Shown here: piece after piece, positions 1-12,838 of the stretch | Layout: every line of letters starts with the position of its first letter | Position numbering within the stretch: the stretch's first letter is position 1 | Source of the DNA: Gracilaria gracilis | Lineage: Eukaryota; Rhodophyta; Florideophyceae; Gracilariales; Gracilariaceae | Length of the DNA stretch: 64,000 nucleotides | Reading direction: 5' to 3' | Assembly: GCA_030374805.1 (NCBI GenBank) | Contig: JARGSG010000202.1 | Location: 682,001-746,000 of the forward strand | The notes under the pieces: model-generated | The model's input: only the letters and a program-made list of their open reading frames with translations | Told to the model about the DNA's origin: nothing | Database searches by the model: none | Made by a program: the position numbers and the translations under genes

Positions 1-422
1 CATCCATAAGGAGCTTTTGATCCGTGCAATTGACTCATTGGCTTGTCCAGTGGGCTTTTAGTACGGGGAGGCAACGTATCGAAGGCTGACCTCCCATTGG
101 GATCAGGCCGCTTGTGATCTTCATTGATTGCTCGCTAGAAGCGTACCTTGGGTGTCAAAGTAGCTGCTGTTTCAAGGTCGCGCAAGTTCTTGCAAGAGAT
201 CAGAGAGGGTTTTACTTGGTGAAGGCATATCTTTGGCCATTACCCATCCTCTGGACATCTCGTAGAGAGCAACGTGCCTTCTCCTTGAACGCGGGAGAGG
301 GTTGACTGCAGAAGTCGTTTCCTACCCGGAAGGTCTCCGGGGGTCAGGGGTCCGACTCCGTAGGGTACCGGGAATAGTATTTCCTGCCAGTGGGCCCGAC
401 CATTGAAGTTTTATTTGTTTTT

Positions 423-446
423 ATTGTTGTTGTTGTTGTTGTTGTT
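423..446 (+). repeat. GTT-rich run in the family A leader
   Basis: A short tract of roughly six to eight GTT triplets lies about 80 bases before the gag start. It recurs at the same place in copies 2 and 3. It is part of the untranslated leader, and the frame through it has no ATG. Confidence 0.7.
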
Positions 447-528
447 TGTTTGCTGTTGTGGTTTGCTGTTGTCCCGTTGTGTCTGCCATTTGTTTTATCT
501 GGGATCGCTCTTAATCTCACTTTGCGGC

Positions 529-3500
529 ATGGACTCGTTCACTGGGATCAAGATTGAGAAGTTGGGAGAGGATAACTTCCCTATCTGGAAGGAGAAAGTT
601 CAGCTTGTGCTTGCGCTCAAGGATCTCAAGAATCACCTCACCAGCTCTCCACCCACCGATCCAGAAGAATTGTCCAAGTGGGAAACTCGCGACTCAAAGG
701 CCAGAGCTATCATTGGACTTACGCTCAGTGACGAACATTTGGATCATGTGCGCGATGTGGAGGCTGCTGCCGATGTGTGGAAGGCCATATGCAATGTTTT
801 CCAGAGGAAGACTCTTCTCAACCGAATCAATGCCAGACGTGCTTTTTACACCGCCAAAATGCGTGACGACCAGAAGATGTTGCAATTCATCAATCATGTT
901 CGTCACTTGGCTTCTGATCTCAAGAGCATGGACGTCAAAGTTGAAGAAGAAGACATTGCAATGGCTATCTTATGTGGACTTCCGGAACGTTTCGAGCACC
1001 TCATTGTCGCTATCGACACCACGATCGGAGATCGCGAACTCAGTTTGGAGTTCGTGAAGAGTCGTTTGCTGCAAGAAGAGCAGCGAATGAATGATCGTCC
1101 TAAGGAGGAATCCGGAAGTGACGCAGCTTTGGTGGGGCGTCAGAGGTCATTGAAGTCAATTATATGTTACTATTGTGGCAAGAAGGGTCATATCCAGAAG
1201 AACTGTTACAAGAGACAACGTGATGGGGCTAACAAGAATCAGGTCGATGCTGCTCACCCCAGTGTGAATACCGGGCTCAGCTGTGAGCTTGGTGCGAGTG
1301 GCGACGATTCTGACTTTGTATGTCTCATTGCGACAGGTACCGATAAGGCTACTAACAGTGACTGGATTGTTGACTCTGGTGCGACTGCACACATGACGTA
1401 TGATGACTCAATGTTCCAAACGTATGAGAGCAAGGTGTCCTCTGGCGTGAGTATTGGCAATGATTCCAAACTAGAGTCTGTGGGTCGCGGTAGTGTGGAG
1501 CTTGATCTGACTGTGGAAGGCGCCAAACGTAAGTGCAAACTGAAACAGGTGGTGCACGTGCCATCCTTACGGTACCACCTGCTTTCAGTGTCAGCGATCT
1601 GTGATCTGGGCTGCAAGGTAGTGTTTGAAAGAGAGAAGGTATGTGTTTACAAAGGGTCAAAAGTGGTTGCCTCCGGGTGCCGTTTTAAAGGCCTGTACTA
1701 CCTTCGCACTGCAGCAGAACAGCGTACAGATGTGGACAGCGCCCTTGTGTCAGATCTGTCTCTTTGGCATGCTCGAATTGCTCATGTGAATGTGGAAGGC
1801 ATTAAACAGATGGCTCGCAATGTGGTTGTATCAGGGCTGAATGTAGATTTGGCACAGAAGCTGGATGTGTGTGACTCGTGTGTAGTAGGAAAGGCAACCC
1901 GTGCTCCGACTCCCAAGCAAGGGGGGGAACGAGCAGAACACGTACTGGACCTTGTCCACTCGGACGTTTCAGGTCCAGTAAGTGTGAAATCCTTGGGAGG
2001 CTCGCACTACTTTGTCACATTCATCGACGACCACAGCAGGTATTGCTTCTTGTACATGCACAAAACCAAAGATGAAGTGTTCCAAATGTTCATGAGGTGG
2101 CTCAAGTTTGTGGAAAACCAGACTGGACGAAAGTTGAAAACCATCACCGCACGTGAGAGTGTGCTACGTGCATTGCGCACTGACAACGGTGGTGAGTATC
2201 TGTCCAATCGTTTCCGCAAAGAACTCGAGCGCCAAGGTATTGAACATCAGCGAACAGTGCCGTACAATCCACAGCAGAATGGGCTTGCCGAAAGGTTCAA
2301 CCGAACACTCATGGACTTGGTCAGATCGATGTTGCACCACAAACAACTGCTAAAGAAATTTTGGGCTGAAGCCTTGAACGTAGCAGTGTATGTACGCAAC
2401 AGAGTGACCTGCAAAGCCCTTCCTAGTAACTCGACTCCATTCGAGCTGTGGCATGGTCAGAAGCCTGATGTGAGCAATCTGCGTGTGTTTGGGAGCCGAT
2501 GCTGGTACAAAGTTGTGGATCACAAGCTGAAGAAGCTGGAGGACAGAGCAAAGGAATCCATCTTCATTGGGTACACTTCTGGGTCCCACGGGTACAAGTT
2601 GTGGGATGGTAAGAAGAGAAAGGTGATTGTGTCAAGAGATGTGGGGTTTGACGAGTCTTCGGGCTTAGAAGACCATGAGAACTGTGAGGAAGAGGACTAT
2701 GCTGACATGGAGTTGAGTGACATGTCTAGTCCGGATAACACCTCCAACTCTGACACATCCAGTCACCCCAGTGAAGATGATCCTTCCGCACCTGCGCCTG
2801 ATGTCTATGATGCGTCTGAGAGTACCAGTGATGGTTCCACATCAGTTCCACTTGTTGAGCCTGAAGGGCAAGAGACACAGCCTGTTCGTAGATCCACACG
2901 TGAGAGTAAGAAGCCTACGCGTTGGTGGGGTGGAACTGCTCTTCTGACAGCCAGTGATGACACTCCTTCTTCTTATAGTGAAGCTGTGTCACGTCCTGAT
3001 TCCGAAGCATGGAAAAAGGCAATGAAGAGCGAGTACCAGTCACTGATAGAGCATGGCACATGGGATCTAGTGCCTAGGCCAGCAGGCAGCAACGTGATTT
3101 CGTCCAAGTGGGTGTACGTTCAGAAGTATGAATCTGCACCATCTGGTGAACCAACTGTCAGGTACAAGGCTCGTTTGGTTGCTAGAGGATTCCTGCAGAT
3201 CGAAGGTGTGGACTTCTCAGAGACTTATGCCCCAGTAGTGAAGTTCACTTCGATCAGGATGATTCTGTCGATTGCAGCTGTGCGAGACTTTCATTTGCAC
3301 CAGATGGATGTGAAGACTGCGTTTCTGAACGGCGACCTGGAGGAGACAGTGCATATGGAGCAGCCAAAAGGGTTCATACAGCAAGGGAACCGAAGACTTG
3401 GTGTGTCGTTTAAGGAGAGCCATCTATGGGCTTAGACAGGCACCAAGGCAGTGGTATGCAAAGATAGACACGTTCCTTGTTGATGAGATGCAGTTGAAGC

Positions 3501-4555
3501 CGAATGACGCAGATGAGTGTGTACACACCGGGATAATACTGGGATTTGTGGTTATCATTTCTCTATACGTGGATGACCTGCTGATAGCAAGTCCGAGCAT
3601 GGAGACCATGAATCGCGTAAAGGCAGAGCTGTCAACTCGGTTCCGCATGAAAGACCTCAAAGAGCTCGTATGGTTCTCGGATTCGAGATCCACCAGTGAT
3701 CGAGCTAAGCGACAGCTGTACCTGACTCAGTCTGCGTACACGCAAAAGGTCTTGGAACGTTTCGGCATGCATCAGTCTAAGCCAGTTGACACTCCGATGG
3801 AATCCGGTGTGGACTTGTCTGTTGTTGAGGAGGTACTCACGTATGTTCCGTATCGTCAGGCGATTGGCAGTCTCATGTATTTGTCTGTGGGAACTCGTCC
3901 GAGATATCTCATACGCAGTGTCCAAACTTGCAAAGTATGTGGAGAAACCTGGAGAGACTCACTGGAAGGCAGTCAAACGTGTGCTTCGCTATCTCAACGG
4001 TACTTGCTTCTTTGGACTCACCTACGGCTCTACCACTGATCTGGAACTGCACGGCTATGTGGACTCTGACTGGGCAGGCGATGTTGCCAACCGCAAGTCT
4101 ACCAGTGGATATGTGTTCATGATGAGCGGTGGTCCAGTGTCCTGGAGTTCACGTCAGCAGGAAGTGGGTTGCGCTGTCAAGTGCTGAAGCTGAGTATGTG
4201 AGTCTGTGCTCTGGTACCAAGGAAGCAATCTGGCTAAGGCGACTTTGGAACGGCATTGCTATTGTGATTGGAGTTGAGGTGGACGGGTCTGTCAAAGTCT
4301 TGGTTGAACCGACGCCTGTGTATGTTGACAACCAAGGCTCCATCGACCTTGCTCGAAATGGTGTTGTGAACAAGCGAACGAAGCACATCGACATTCGGTT
4401 CCACTTCACTAGAGAGGCTCTGCGTGACAAGTCCATCGTGCTGTTCTACTGTCCAACTGATTCCATGGTTGCCGATATGCTCAACAAGCCTCTTGCCCGC
4501 GTGAAACTCGAGAAGTTTCGCAAGGAGTGTGTGAGTACAGCACCTAGAGCTTTGA
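529..4555 (+). pseudogene. Copia family A gag-pol region, copy 1 (fossil)
   Basis: Copia-type polyprotein region. Domains in order are a gag helical region, a CCHC zinc knuckle (CYYCGKKGHIQKNC, 1165-1206), an aspartic protease with DSGA (1372-1383), the gag-pre-integrase HHCC region, the integrase core, copia-type reverse transcriptase with YVDD near 3570, and RNase H beginning near 4060. Protease-integrase-RT-RNase H is the order that defines Ty1/copia. I place the start at the ATG at 529, because the frame upstream of it lacks an ATG and is T-rich leader. The copy looks broken, with about four breaks. Confidence 0.9.
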
Positions 4556-4565
4556 AGCCAGTGAC

Positions 4566-4576
4566 AGAGGGGGGGG
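4566..4576 (+). promoter_or_regulatory. Polypurine tract of copia A, copy 1
   Basis: A run of A and G ending in eight or more G lies directly against the LTR start (TGTTGGATG). This is the expected plus-strand primer position. The same tract precedes the LTRs at 10651, 12839, 15026 and 21086. Confidence 0.8.
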
Positions 4577-5061
4577 TGTTGGATGTTGACCTAGTGCTGT
4601 CACTGAAACCAAAAGTGCAGGGGAGCATGGGCTGTTTTGGAGGGTGCTGCTGGAAAAAGCGCATATGCGCGATTGTGCTAAACTCAACGTGAAACTGGCT
4701 TCTGATTGGCTACTGCAAATGTGCACATGCAACGTTCTGTGTACAAGTGTTTATGGCATTACTGGGGTTGTTCTGGGGCTACACGTGTGTAGCTAGCACA
4801 GATGGTATGCTGGACAGTATGCACAGTTATGTACGTGGACATGTTGAACACATTGATGCAACTTGGTGCACTATGGTGATGAGTCAGGTACAGTCATGAG
4901 GATTACACGAACACTGTAGGTAACATGTTGTGGAACTTATTGCATTGAGTGAATTTGTGGTTACGTGGTACTTGGTGAGCTGGAGCATACACATATTGGG
5001 TGTGGTGTACGGAATACAGTGTATTAGCACAATGTGAATTTGTGCATGGTCATCGTTATGT

Positions 5062-5130
5062 GTAGGCACGTAACTTGTTGAGTAGGCACGTAACTTGTTG
5101 TGCACTGTTGTGCACTGTTGTGCACTGTTG
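5062..5130 (+). repeat. Tandem repeats in U3 of the family A LTR
   Basis: Two copies of a 19-base unit (GTAGGCACGTAACTTGTTG, at 5062-5080 and 5082-5100) are followed by three copies of TGCACTGTTG (5101-5130). The block recurs in the other A LTRs, and the LTR at 32740 has fewer TGCACTGTTG units. Its position about 150-200 bases upstream of the TATA box fits an enhancer-like role, which is inference. Confidence 0.8.
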
Positions 5131-5277
5131 TTCCTTGTTGGTTGTAAGCTGTCATGAATTGTGGAAGTGTTACCATGTTATGTCAGATGATGATTGGTAG
5201 TACTGAGTGTCCCTGCTTAGTGGTTTAGGTTTTTACTCCGAGTGGAAGTGAGCGGTAGTGCGACGACGACGTAGTGC

Positions 5278-5285
5278 TATATAAG
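5278..5285 (+). promoter_or_regulatory. TATA box of the family A LTR
   Basis: The sequence TATATAAG lies about 120 bases before the LTR end. Transcription would be expected to start about 30 bases downstream, which sets the U3/R border. The same motif stands in the LTRs at 15026, 28181-28370 and 32740. Confidence 0.6.
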
Positions 5286-5399
5286 TTGTGACAGAAGCAC
5301 CTCCAAGTAAATCCGACCCCAGAGCTGGCGAACTTCCTTTGCATATCCCCCACCTTCCCTTTGCATCAACCTTCCCCTTCCCAGCTATAACCTTCATCA

Positions 5400-5414
5400 G
5401 GTTATGGGCCCAGC
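5400..5414 (+). promoter_or_regulatory. Primer-binding site, half tRNA-iMet type (copia A copy 2)
   Basis: GGTTATGGGCCCAGC directly follows the LTR. It is complementary to the anticodon stem-loop region of eukaryotic initiator tRNA-Met rather than to its 3' end. Drosophila copia uses this unusual priming by a tRNA-iMet half molecule. The match I see is 15 of 15 bases. Confidence 0.85.
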
Positions 5415-6606
5415 CCCGCTGACCTCTGCCGTTATCGTTCGTCTCTCGCCGCTCTCCCACACCGCCGTTCACCCGTTTCGCTGTTTCTCTATCACCGTCT
5501 TCTCGTTGCGTCGGGTGTGTTGACCGTGTTGTTGGTTGGTATTGGTATTCTTTTTACGATTTGCGTTCCTCCCTGAGGGCGTTGTGTTGGTAGTAGTTCG
5601 ACGTTGACTCTCTATCGTGATTGTGTTTGGGTGCTCGTTGTTGCCCTCGTTGTCGATCGCTATCCGATTTGTTTGGTCTCCCTCTATTGTTCTTCTTGTT
5701 GGGATCCCCGCGTCGTTTTTGCGGGTTCTGATCCGAGAGGTTGAGACCATTTTTATCGAAGTCTGGGCACTAGCTTTGTGCTCAGCAGTTGTTGTTGAAG
5801 TCCGCGCACTACGTGTGTGCTCGGCATTTTTGGTCATCACTGCATTACCTGTGCGACGAACGGTTGATCCGAGTAATCAAGGACGGAAGCCAGGCGGCTT
5901 GAACCAAGGCGGACGTGCTGACTAGCGGGCTCCACCGGTCCTTTTGGGCGGATAACGGTGTTGTACCGCGAGCGCTAAAGCTAACGGGGGTGCCGTGGCG
6001 TACTGCACTTTGGTTGTGGTGTTTGACTTTTGTTTGTTGAACCTGACTGTGTGTTAGGTGCTTGGACGGCGGTGAAGGCATCCATAAGGAGCTTTTGATC
6101 CGTGCAATTGACTCATTGGCTTGTCCAGTGGGCTTTTAGTACGGGGAGGCAACGTATCGAAGGCTGACCTCCCATTGGGATCAGGCCGCTTGTGATCTTC
6201 ATTGATTGCTCGCTAGAAGCGTACCTTGGGTGTCAAAGTAGCTGCTGTTTCAAGGTCGCGCAAGTTCTTGCAAGAGATCAGAGAGGGTTTTACTTGGTGA
6301 AGGCATATCTTTGGCCATTACCCATCCTCTGGACATCTCGTAGAGAGCAACGCGCCTTCTCCTTGAACGCGGGAGAGGGTTGACTGCAGAAGTCGTTTCC
6401 TACCCGGAAGGTCTCCGGGGGTCAGGGGTCCGACTCCGTAGGGTACCGGGAATAGTATTTCCTGCCAGTGGGCCCGACCATTGAAGTTTTATTTGTTTTT
6501 ATTGTTGTTGTTGTTGTTGTTGTTTGTTTGCTGTTGTGGTTTGCTGTTGTCCCGTTGTGTCTGCCATTTGTTTTATCTGGGATCGCTCTTAATCTCACTT
6601 TGCGGC

Positions 6607-9600
6607 ATGGACTCGTTCACTGGGATCAAGATTGAGAAGTTGGGAGAGGATAACTTCCCTATCTGGAAGGAGAAAGTTCAGCTTGTGCTTGCGCTCAAGG
6701 ATCTCAAGAATCACCTCACCAGCTCTCCACCCACCGATCCAGAAGAATTGTCCAAGTGGGAAACTCGCGACTCAAAGGCCAGAGCTATCATTGGACTTAC
6801 GCTCAGTGACGAACATTTGGATCATGTGCGCGATGTGGAGGCTGCTGCCGATGTGTGGAAGGCCATATGCAATGTTTTCCAGAGGAAGACTCTTCTCAAC
6901 CGAATCAATGCCAGACGTGCTTTTTACACCGCCAAAATGCGTGACGACCAGAAGATGTTGCAATTCATCAATCATGTTCGTCACTTGGCTTCTGATCTCA
7001 AGAGCATGGACGTCAAAGTTGAAGAAGAAGACATTGCAATGGCTATCTTATGTGGACTTCCGGAACGTTTCGAGCACCTCATTGTCGCTATCGACACCAC
7101 GATCGGAGATCGCGAACTCAGTTTGGAGTTCGTGAGGAGTCGTTTGCTGCAAGAAGAGCAGCGAATGAATGATCGTCCTAAGGAGGAATCCGGAAGTGAC
7201 GCAGCTTTGGTGGGGCGTCAGAGGTCATTGAAGTCAATTATATGTTACTATTGTGGCAAGAAGGGTCATATCCAGAAGAACTGTTACAAGAGACAACGTG
7301 ATGGGGCTAACAAGAATCAGGTCGATGCTGCTCACCCCAGTGTGAATACCGGGCTCAGCTGTGAGCTTGGTGCGAGTGGCGACGATTCTGACTTTGTATG
7401 TCTCATTGCGACAGGTACCGATAAGGCTACTAACAGTGACTGGATTGTTGACTCTGGTGCGACTGCACACATGACGTATGATGACTCAATGTTCCAAACG
7501 TATGAGAGCAAGGTGTCCTCTGGCGTGAGTATTGGCAATGATTCCAAACTAGAGTCTGTGGGTCGCGGTAGTGTGGAGCTTGATCTGACTGTGGAAGGCG
7601 CCAAACGTAAGTGCAAACTGAAACAGGTGGTGCACGTGCCATCCTTACGGTACCACCTGCTTTCAGTGTCAGCGATCTGTGATCTGGGCTGCAAGGTAGT
7701 GTTTGAAAGAGAGAAGGTATGTGTTTACAAAGGGTCAAAAGTGGTTGCCTCCGGGTGCCGTTTTAAAGGCCTGTACTACCTTCGCACTGCAGCAGAACAG
7801 CGTACAGATGTGGACAGCGCCCTTGTGTCAGATCTGTCTCTTTGGCATGCTCGAATTGCTCATGTGAATGTGGAAGGCATTAAACAGATGGCTCGCAATG
7901 TGGTTGTATCAGGGCTGAATGTAGATTTGGCACAGAAGCTGGATGTGTGTGACTCGTGTGTAGTAGGAAAGGCAACCCGTGCTCCGACTCCCAAGCAAGG
8001 GGGGGAACGAGCAGAACACGTACTGGACCTTGTCCACTCGGACGTTTCAGGTCCAGTAAGTGTGAAATCCTTGGGAGGCTCGCACTACTTTGTCACATTC
8101 ATCGACGACCACAGCAGGTATTGCTTCTTGTACATGCACAAAACCAAAGATGAAGTGTTCCAAATGTTCATGAGGTGGCTCAAGTTTGTGGAAAACCAGA
8201 CTGGACGAAAGTTGAAAACCATCACCGCACGTGAGAGTGTGCTACGTGCATTGCGCACTGACAACGGTGGTGAGTATCTGTCCAATCGTTTCCGCAAAGA
8301 ACTCGAGCGCCAAGGTATTGAACATCAGCGAACAGTGCCGTACAATCCACAGCAGAATGGGCTTGCCGAAAGGTTCAACCGAACACTCATGGACTTGGTC
8401 AGATCGATGTTGCACCACAAACAACTGCTAAAGAAATTTTGGGCTGAAGCCTTGAACGTAGCAGTGTATGTACGCAACAGAGTGACCTGCAAAGCCCTTC
8501 CTAGTAACTCGACTCCATTCGAGCTGTGGCATGGTCAGAAGCCTGATGTGAGCAATCTGCGTGTGTTTGGGCGCCGATGCTGGTACAAAGTTGTGGATCA
8601 CAAGCTGAAGAAGCTGGAGGACAGAGCAAAGGAATCCATCTTCATTGGGTACACTTCTGGGTCCCACGGGTACAAGTTGTGGGATGGTAAGAAGAGAAAG
8701 GTGATTGTGTCAAGAGATGTGGGGTTTGACGAGTCTTCGGGCTTAGAAGACCATGAGAACTGTGAGGAAGAGGACTATGCTGACATGGAGTTGAGTGACA
8801 TGTCTAGTCCGGATAACACCTCCAACTCTGACACATCCAGTCACCCCAGTGAAGATGATCCTTCCGCACCTGCGCCTGATGTCTATGATGCGTCTGAGGA
8901 GTACCAGTGATGGTTCCACATCAGTTCCACTTGTTGAGCCTGAAGGGCAAGAGACACAGCCTGTTCGTAGATCCACACGTGAGAGTAAGAAGCCTACGCG
9001 TTGGTGGGGTGGAACTGCTCTTCTGACAGCCAGTGATGACACTCCTTCTTCTTATAGTGAAGCTGTGTCACGTCCTGATTCCGAAGCATGGAAAAAGGCA
9101 ATGAAGAGCGAGTACCAGTCACTGATAGAGCATGGCACATGGGATCTAGTGCCTAGGCCAGCAGGCAGCAACGTGATTTCGTCCAAGTGGGTGTACGTTC
9201 AGAAGTATGAATCTGCACCATCTGGTGAACCAACTGTCAGGTACAAGGCTCGTTTGGTTGCTAGAGGATTCCTGCAGATCGAAGGTGTGGACTTCTCAGA
9301 GACTTATGCCCCAGTAGTGAAGTTCACTTCGATCGGGATGATTCTGTCGATTGCAGCTGTGCGAGACTTTCATTTGCACCAGATGGATGTGAAGACTGCG
9401 TTTCTGAACGGCGACCTGGAGGAGACAGTGTATATGGAGCAGCCAAAAGGTTTCATACAGCAAGGGAACGAAGACTTGGTGTGTCGTTTGAAGAAAGCCA
9501 TCTATGGGCTTAGACAGGCACCAAGGCAGTGGCATGCAAAGATATACACGTTCCTTGTTGATGAGATGCAGTTGAAGCCGAATGACGCAGATGAGTGTGT

Positions 9601-10630
9601 GTACACCGGGATAATACTGGGATTTGTGGTTATCATTGCTCTATACGTGGATGACCTGCTGATAGCAAGTCCGAGCATGGAGACCATGAATCGCGTAAAG
9701 GCAGAGCTGTCAACTCGGTTCCGCATGAAAGACCTCAAAGAAGCTCGTATGGTTCTCGGATTCGAGATCCACCGTGATCGAGCTAAGCGACAGCTGTACC
9801 TGACTCAGTCTGCGTACACGCAAAAGGTCTTGGAACGTTTCGGCATGCATCAGTCTAAGCCAGTTGACACTCCGATGGAATCCGGTGTGGACTTGTCTGT
9901 TGTTGAGGAGGTACTCACGTATGTTCCGTATCGTCAGGCGATTGGCAGTCTCATGTATTTGTCTGTGGGAACTCGTCCAGATATCTCATACGCAGTGTCC
10001 AAACTTGCAAAGTATGTGGAGAAACCTGGAGAGACTCACTGGAAGGCAGTCAAACGTGTGCTTCGCTATCTCAACGGTACTTGCTTCTTTGGACTCACCT
10101 ACGGCTCTACCACTGATCTGGAACTGCACGGCTATGTGGACTCTGACTGGGCAGGCGATGTTGCCAACCGCAAGTCTACCAGTGGATATGTGTTCATGAT
10201 GAGCGGTGGTCCAGTGTCCTGGAGTTCACGTCAGCAGGAAGTGGTGGCGCTCTCAAGTGCTGAAGCTGAGTATGTGAGTCTGTGCTCTGGTACCAAGGAA
10301 GAAATCTGGCTAAGGCGACTTTGGAACGGCATTGCTATTGTGATTGGAGTTGAGGTGGACGGGTCTGTCAAAGTCTTGGTTGAACCGACGCCTGTGTATG
10401 TTGACAACCAAGGCTCCATCGACCTTGCTCGAAATGGTGTTGTGAACAAGCGAACGAAGCACATCGACATTCGGTTCCACTTCACTAGAGAGGCTCTGCG
10501 TGACAAGTCCATCGTGCTGTTCTACTGTCCAACTGATTCCATGGTTGCCGATATGCTCAACAAGCCTCTTGCCCGCGTGAAACTCGAGAAGTTTCGCAAG
10601 GAGTGTGGAGTACAGCACCTAGAGCTTTGA
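6607..10630 (+). pseudogene. Copia family A gag-pol region, copy 2 (fossil)
   Basis: Copia polyprotein region of about 1,340 codons. Parts seen are gag, a CCHC knuckle (7243-7284), protease DSGA (7450-7461), integrase from about 8000 to 8700, an acidic and serine-rich linker, reverse transcriptase with YVDD (9644-9655) and RNase H (about 10136-10560). The ATG at 6607 matches the start used in the other copies. It looks nearly whole, with about one break. Confidence 0.9.
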
Positions 10631-10650
10631 AGCCAGTGACAGAGGGGGGG

Positions 10651-12838
10651 TGTTGGATGTTGACCTAGTGCTGTCACTGAAACCAAAAGTGCAGGGGAGC
10701 ATGGGCTGTTTTGGAGGGTGCTGCTGGAAAAGCGCATATGCGCGATTGTGCAAACTCAACGTGAAACTGGCTTCTGATTGGCTACTGCAAATGTGCACAT
10801 GCAACGTTCTGTGTACAAGTGTTATGGCATTACTGGGTTGTTCTGGGCTACACGTGTGTAGCTAGCACAGATGGTATGCTGGACAGTATGCACAGTTATA
10901 TACGTGGACATGTTGAACACATTGATGCAACTTGGTGCACTATGGTGATGAGTCAGGTACAGTCATGAGGATTACACGAACACTGTGGTAACATGTTGTG
11001 GAACTTATTGCATTGAGTGAATTTGTGGTTACGTGGTACTTGGTGAGCTGGAGCATACACATATTGGTGTGGTGTACGGAATACAGTGTATTAGCACAAT
11101 GTGAATTTGTGCATGGTCATCGTTATGTGTAGGCACGTAACTTGTTGAGTAGGCACGTAACTTGTTGTGCACTGTTGTGCACTGTTGTGCACTGTTGTTC
11201 CTTGTTGGTTGTAAGCTGTCATGAATTGTGGAAGTGTTACCATGTTATGTCAGATGATGATTGGTAGTACTGAGTGTTGATGTATGGATGTGGTCGAGTG
11301 CCTGTCAGTCCCTCAAAGGTGCTCCAAGTACTTGTAATACAAAGTTGCAGGGGAGCATGGGCACTTTTTGGGCACCCTCATGAGAAAAGCGCATATGCGT
11401 GTCTCCGCGAACCGAACGTGATACTGCAATATGATTGGCTACTGCAAATGGCTACATGCAACGTGGTTTGCACAAGTGGAACGTGTTGTATGGAGCGAGA
11501 AGGGCAGATGGAACAAGTGGTACGCTGTGATTGGCTGCAGCCTATAGGTGGTGGCCAGTTATGCGTTAGCGGAGTATCTGTTATTATAGGCCATTGTGAG
11601 GGGTTGTGCAATGTATGCGATTCTGGGCTACTATGAAGGGTTTTGGAGCGAATGTGTGATTCTGAGCTGCGCGAGGGTGTTGGCTGTGCCAGACCGAAAT
11701 TGTCAATTTTTTAGAGCAAGATATGGATCATGGAGTTGGCATTGGATTTGGCACGATTTGATTTAGTTGTTTGAATTCGTATTGTGTTTTGCGCGCGCTT
11801 TTGCTGTCAAAGTGTACACTTTGACAACGTGTGCAGTTATGTCGCTGGATGCGACGGCGGCGGCGCGCGCTAGAGTATTTGTAGGTTGCGATCGCTGCCC
11901 GATCACTAAACTCGGGAAGAAGGTGGCCTACCCCCTTTGTTTGTCTTACTCATCTTCTTCACTACTTTCCCCTTTCCTTCTCTAACCTGCGTTCGTTGCG
12001 TAAACACGCAAAAGGTCTTGGAACGTTTCGGCATGCATCAGTCTAAGCCAGTTGACACTCCGATGGAATCCGGTGTGGGCTTGTCTGTTGTTGAGGAGGT
12101 ACTCACGTATGTTCCGTATCGTCAGGCGATTGGCAGTCTCATGTATTTGTCTGTGGGAACTCGTCCAGATATTTCATACGCAGTGTCCAAACTTGCAAAG
12201 TATGTGGAGAAACCTGGAGAGACTCACTGGAAGGCAGTCAAACGTGTGCTTCGCTATCTCAACGGTACTTGCTTCTTTGGACTCACCTACGGCTCTACCA
12301 CTGATCTGGAACTGCACGGCTATGTGGACTCTGACTGGGCAGGCGATGTTGCCAACCGCAAGTCTACCAGTGGATATGTGTTCATGATGAGCGGTGGTCC
12401 AGTGTCCTGGAGTTCACGTCAGCAGGAAGTGGTGGCGCTCTCAAGTGCTGAAGCTGAGTATGTGAGTCTGTGCTCTGGTACCAAGGAAGCAATCTGGCTA
12501 AGGCGACTTTGGAACGGCATTGCTATTGTGATTGGAGTTGAGGTGGACGGGTCTGTCAAAGTCTTGGTTGAACCGACGCCTGTGTATGTTGACAACCAAG
12601 GCTCCATCGACCTTGCTCGAAATGGTGTTGTGAACAAGCGAACGAAGCACATCGACATTCGGTTCCACTTCACTAGAGAGGCTCTGCGTGACAAGTCCAT
12701 CGTGCTGTTCTACTGTCCAACTGATTCCATGGTTGCCGATATGCTCAACAAGCCTCTTGCCCGCGTGAAACTCGAGAAGTTTCGCAAGGAGTGTGGAGTA
12801 CAGCACCTAGAGCTTTGAAGCCAGTGACAGAGGGGGGG
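10651..12838 (+). repeat. Nested A/B composite unit, tandem copy 1 (2.19 kb)
   Basis: This unit consists of the first 624 bases of a family A LTR (10651-11274), a family B LTR (11275-12001) and the last 0.84 kb of the family A internal region (12002-12838). It is followed directly by a second near-identical unit. The B-to-A-internal junction falls on a short GCGTA overlap. The unit behaves like a composite tandem repeat built from two retroelements. Confidence 0.88.
11275..12001 (+). repeat. Family B LTR in tandem unit 1
   Basis: It begins TGTTGATGTATGG at exactly the point in the A LTR where the whole B element (21710) is inserted. It lacks only the last bases of a complete B LTR before joining A internal sequence. 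Confidence 0.88.

Larger units (their letters stand above)
1..5399 (+). mobile_element. Copia family A, copy 1 (left end outside window)
   Basis: Ty1/copia LTR retrotransposon in plus orientation. The window opens inside its 5' leader: base 1 corresponds to base 6079 of the next copy. Its parts in order are the leader, a gag-pol region (529-4555), a polypurine tract (4566-4576) and a 3' LTR (4577-5399) that also serves as the 5' LTR of copy 2. It is nearly identical to copies 2 and 3, so it is recent. The coding region looks broken, with about four breaks. Confidence 0.93.
4577..5399 (+). repeat. Family A LTR shared by copies 1 and 2
   Basis: An 823-bp LTR beginning TGTTGGATG and ending CTTCATCA, so it has canonical TG...CA ends. 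A polypurine tract abuts its left end and the tRNA-Met-like primer site abuts its right end. It therefore acts as the 3' LTR of copy 1 and the 5' LTR of copy 2 at once. U3 carries short tandem repeats (5062-5130) and a TATA box (5278-5285). Confidence 0.9.
5400..10650 (+). mobile_element. Copia family A, copy 2 internal region
   Basis: The internal region runs from the primer-binding site to the polypurine tract (10641-10650). A 1.2-kb leader is followed by the gag-pol region. The left LTR is 4577-5399. The right LTR begins at 10651 and is interrupted at 11275 by a family B LTR. The region is almost identical to copies 1 and 3 and is the best preserved copy, with about one break. Confidence 0.93.

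Noticed and set aside
114-305. A 63-codon open frame in the copia A leader, repeated at 6192 and 16626
   Set aside because: It has no ATG and is conserved only because the copies are near-identical. It is untranslated leader.
403-528. N-terminal extension of the copia A gag frame rich in Leu
   Set aside because: It reads the GTT-rich leader and has no ATG. The ATG at 529 gives a normal copia gag start.
5041-5131. Short repeats in the LTR considered as a CRISPR-like array
   Set aside because: Units are directly adjacent without unique spacers, and they belong to U3 of the LTR.
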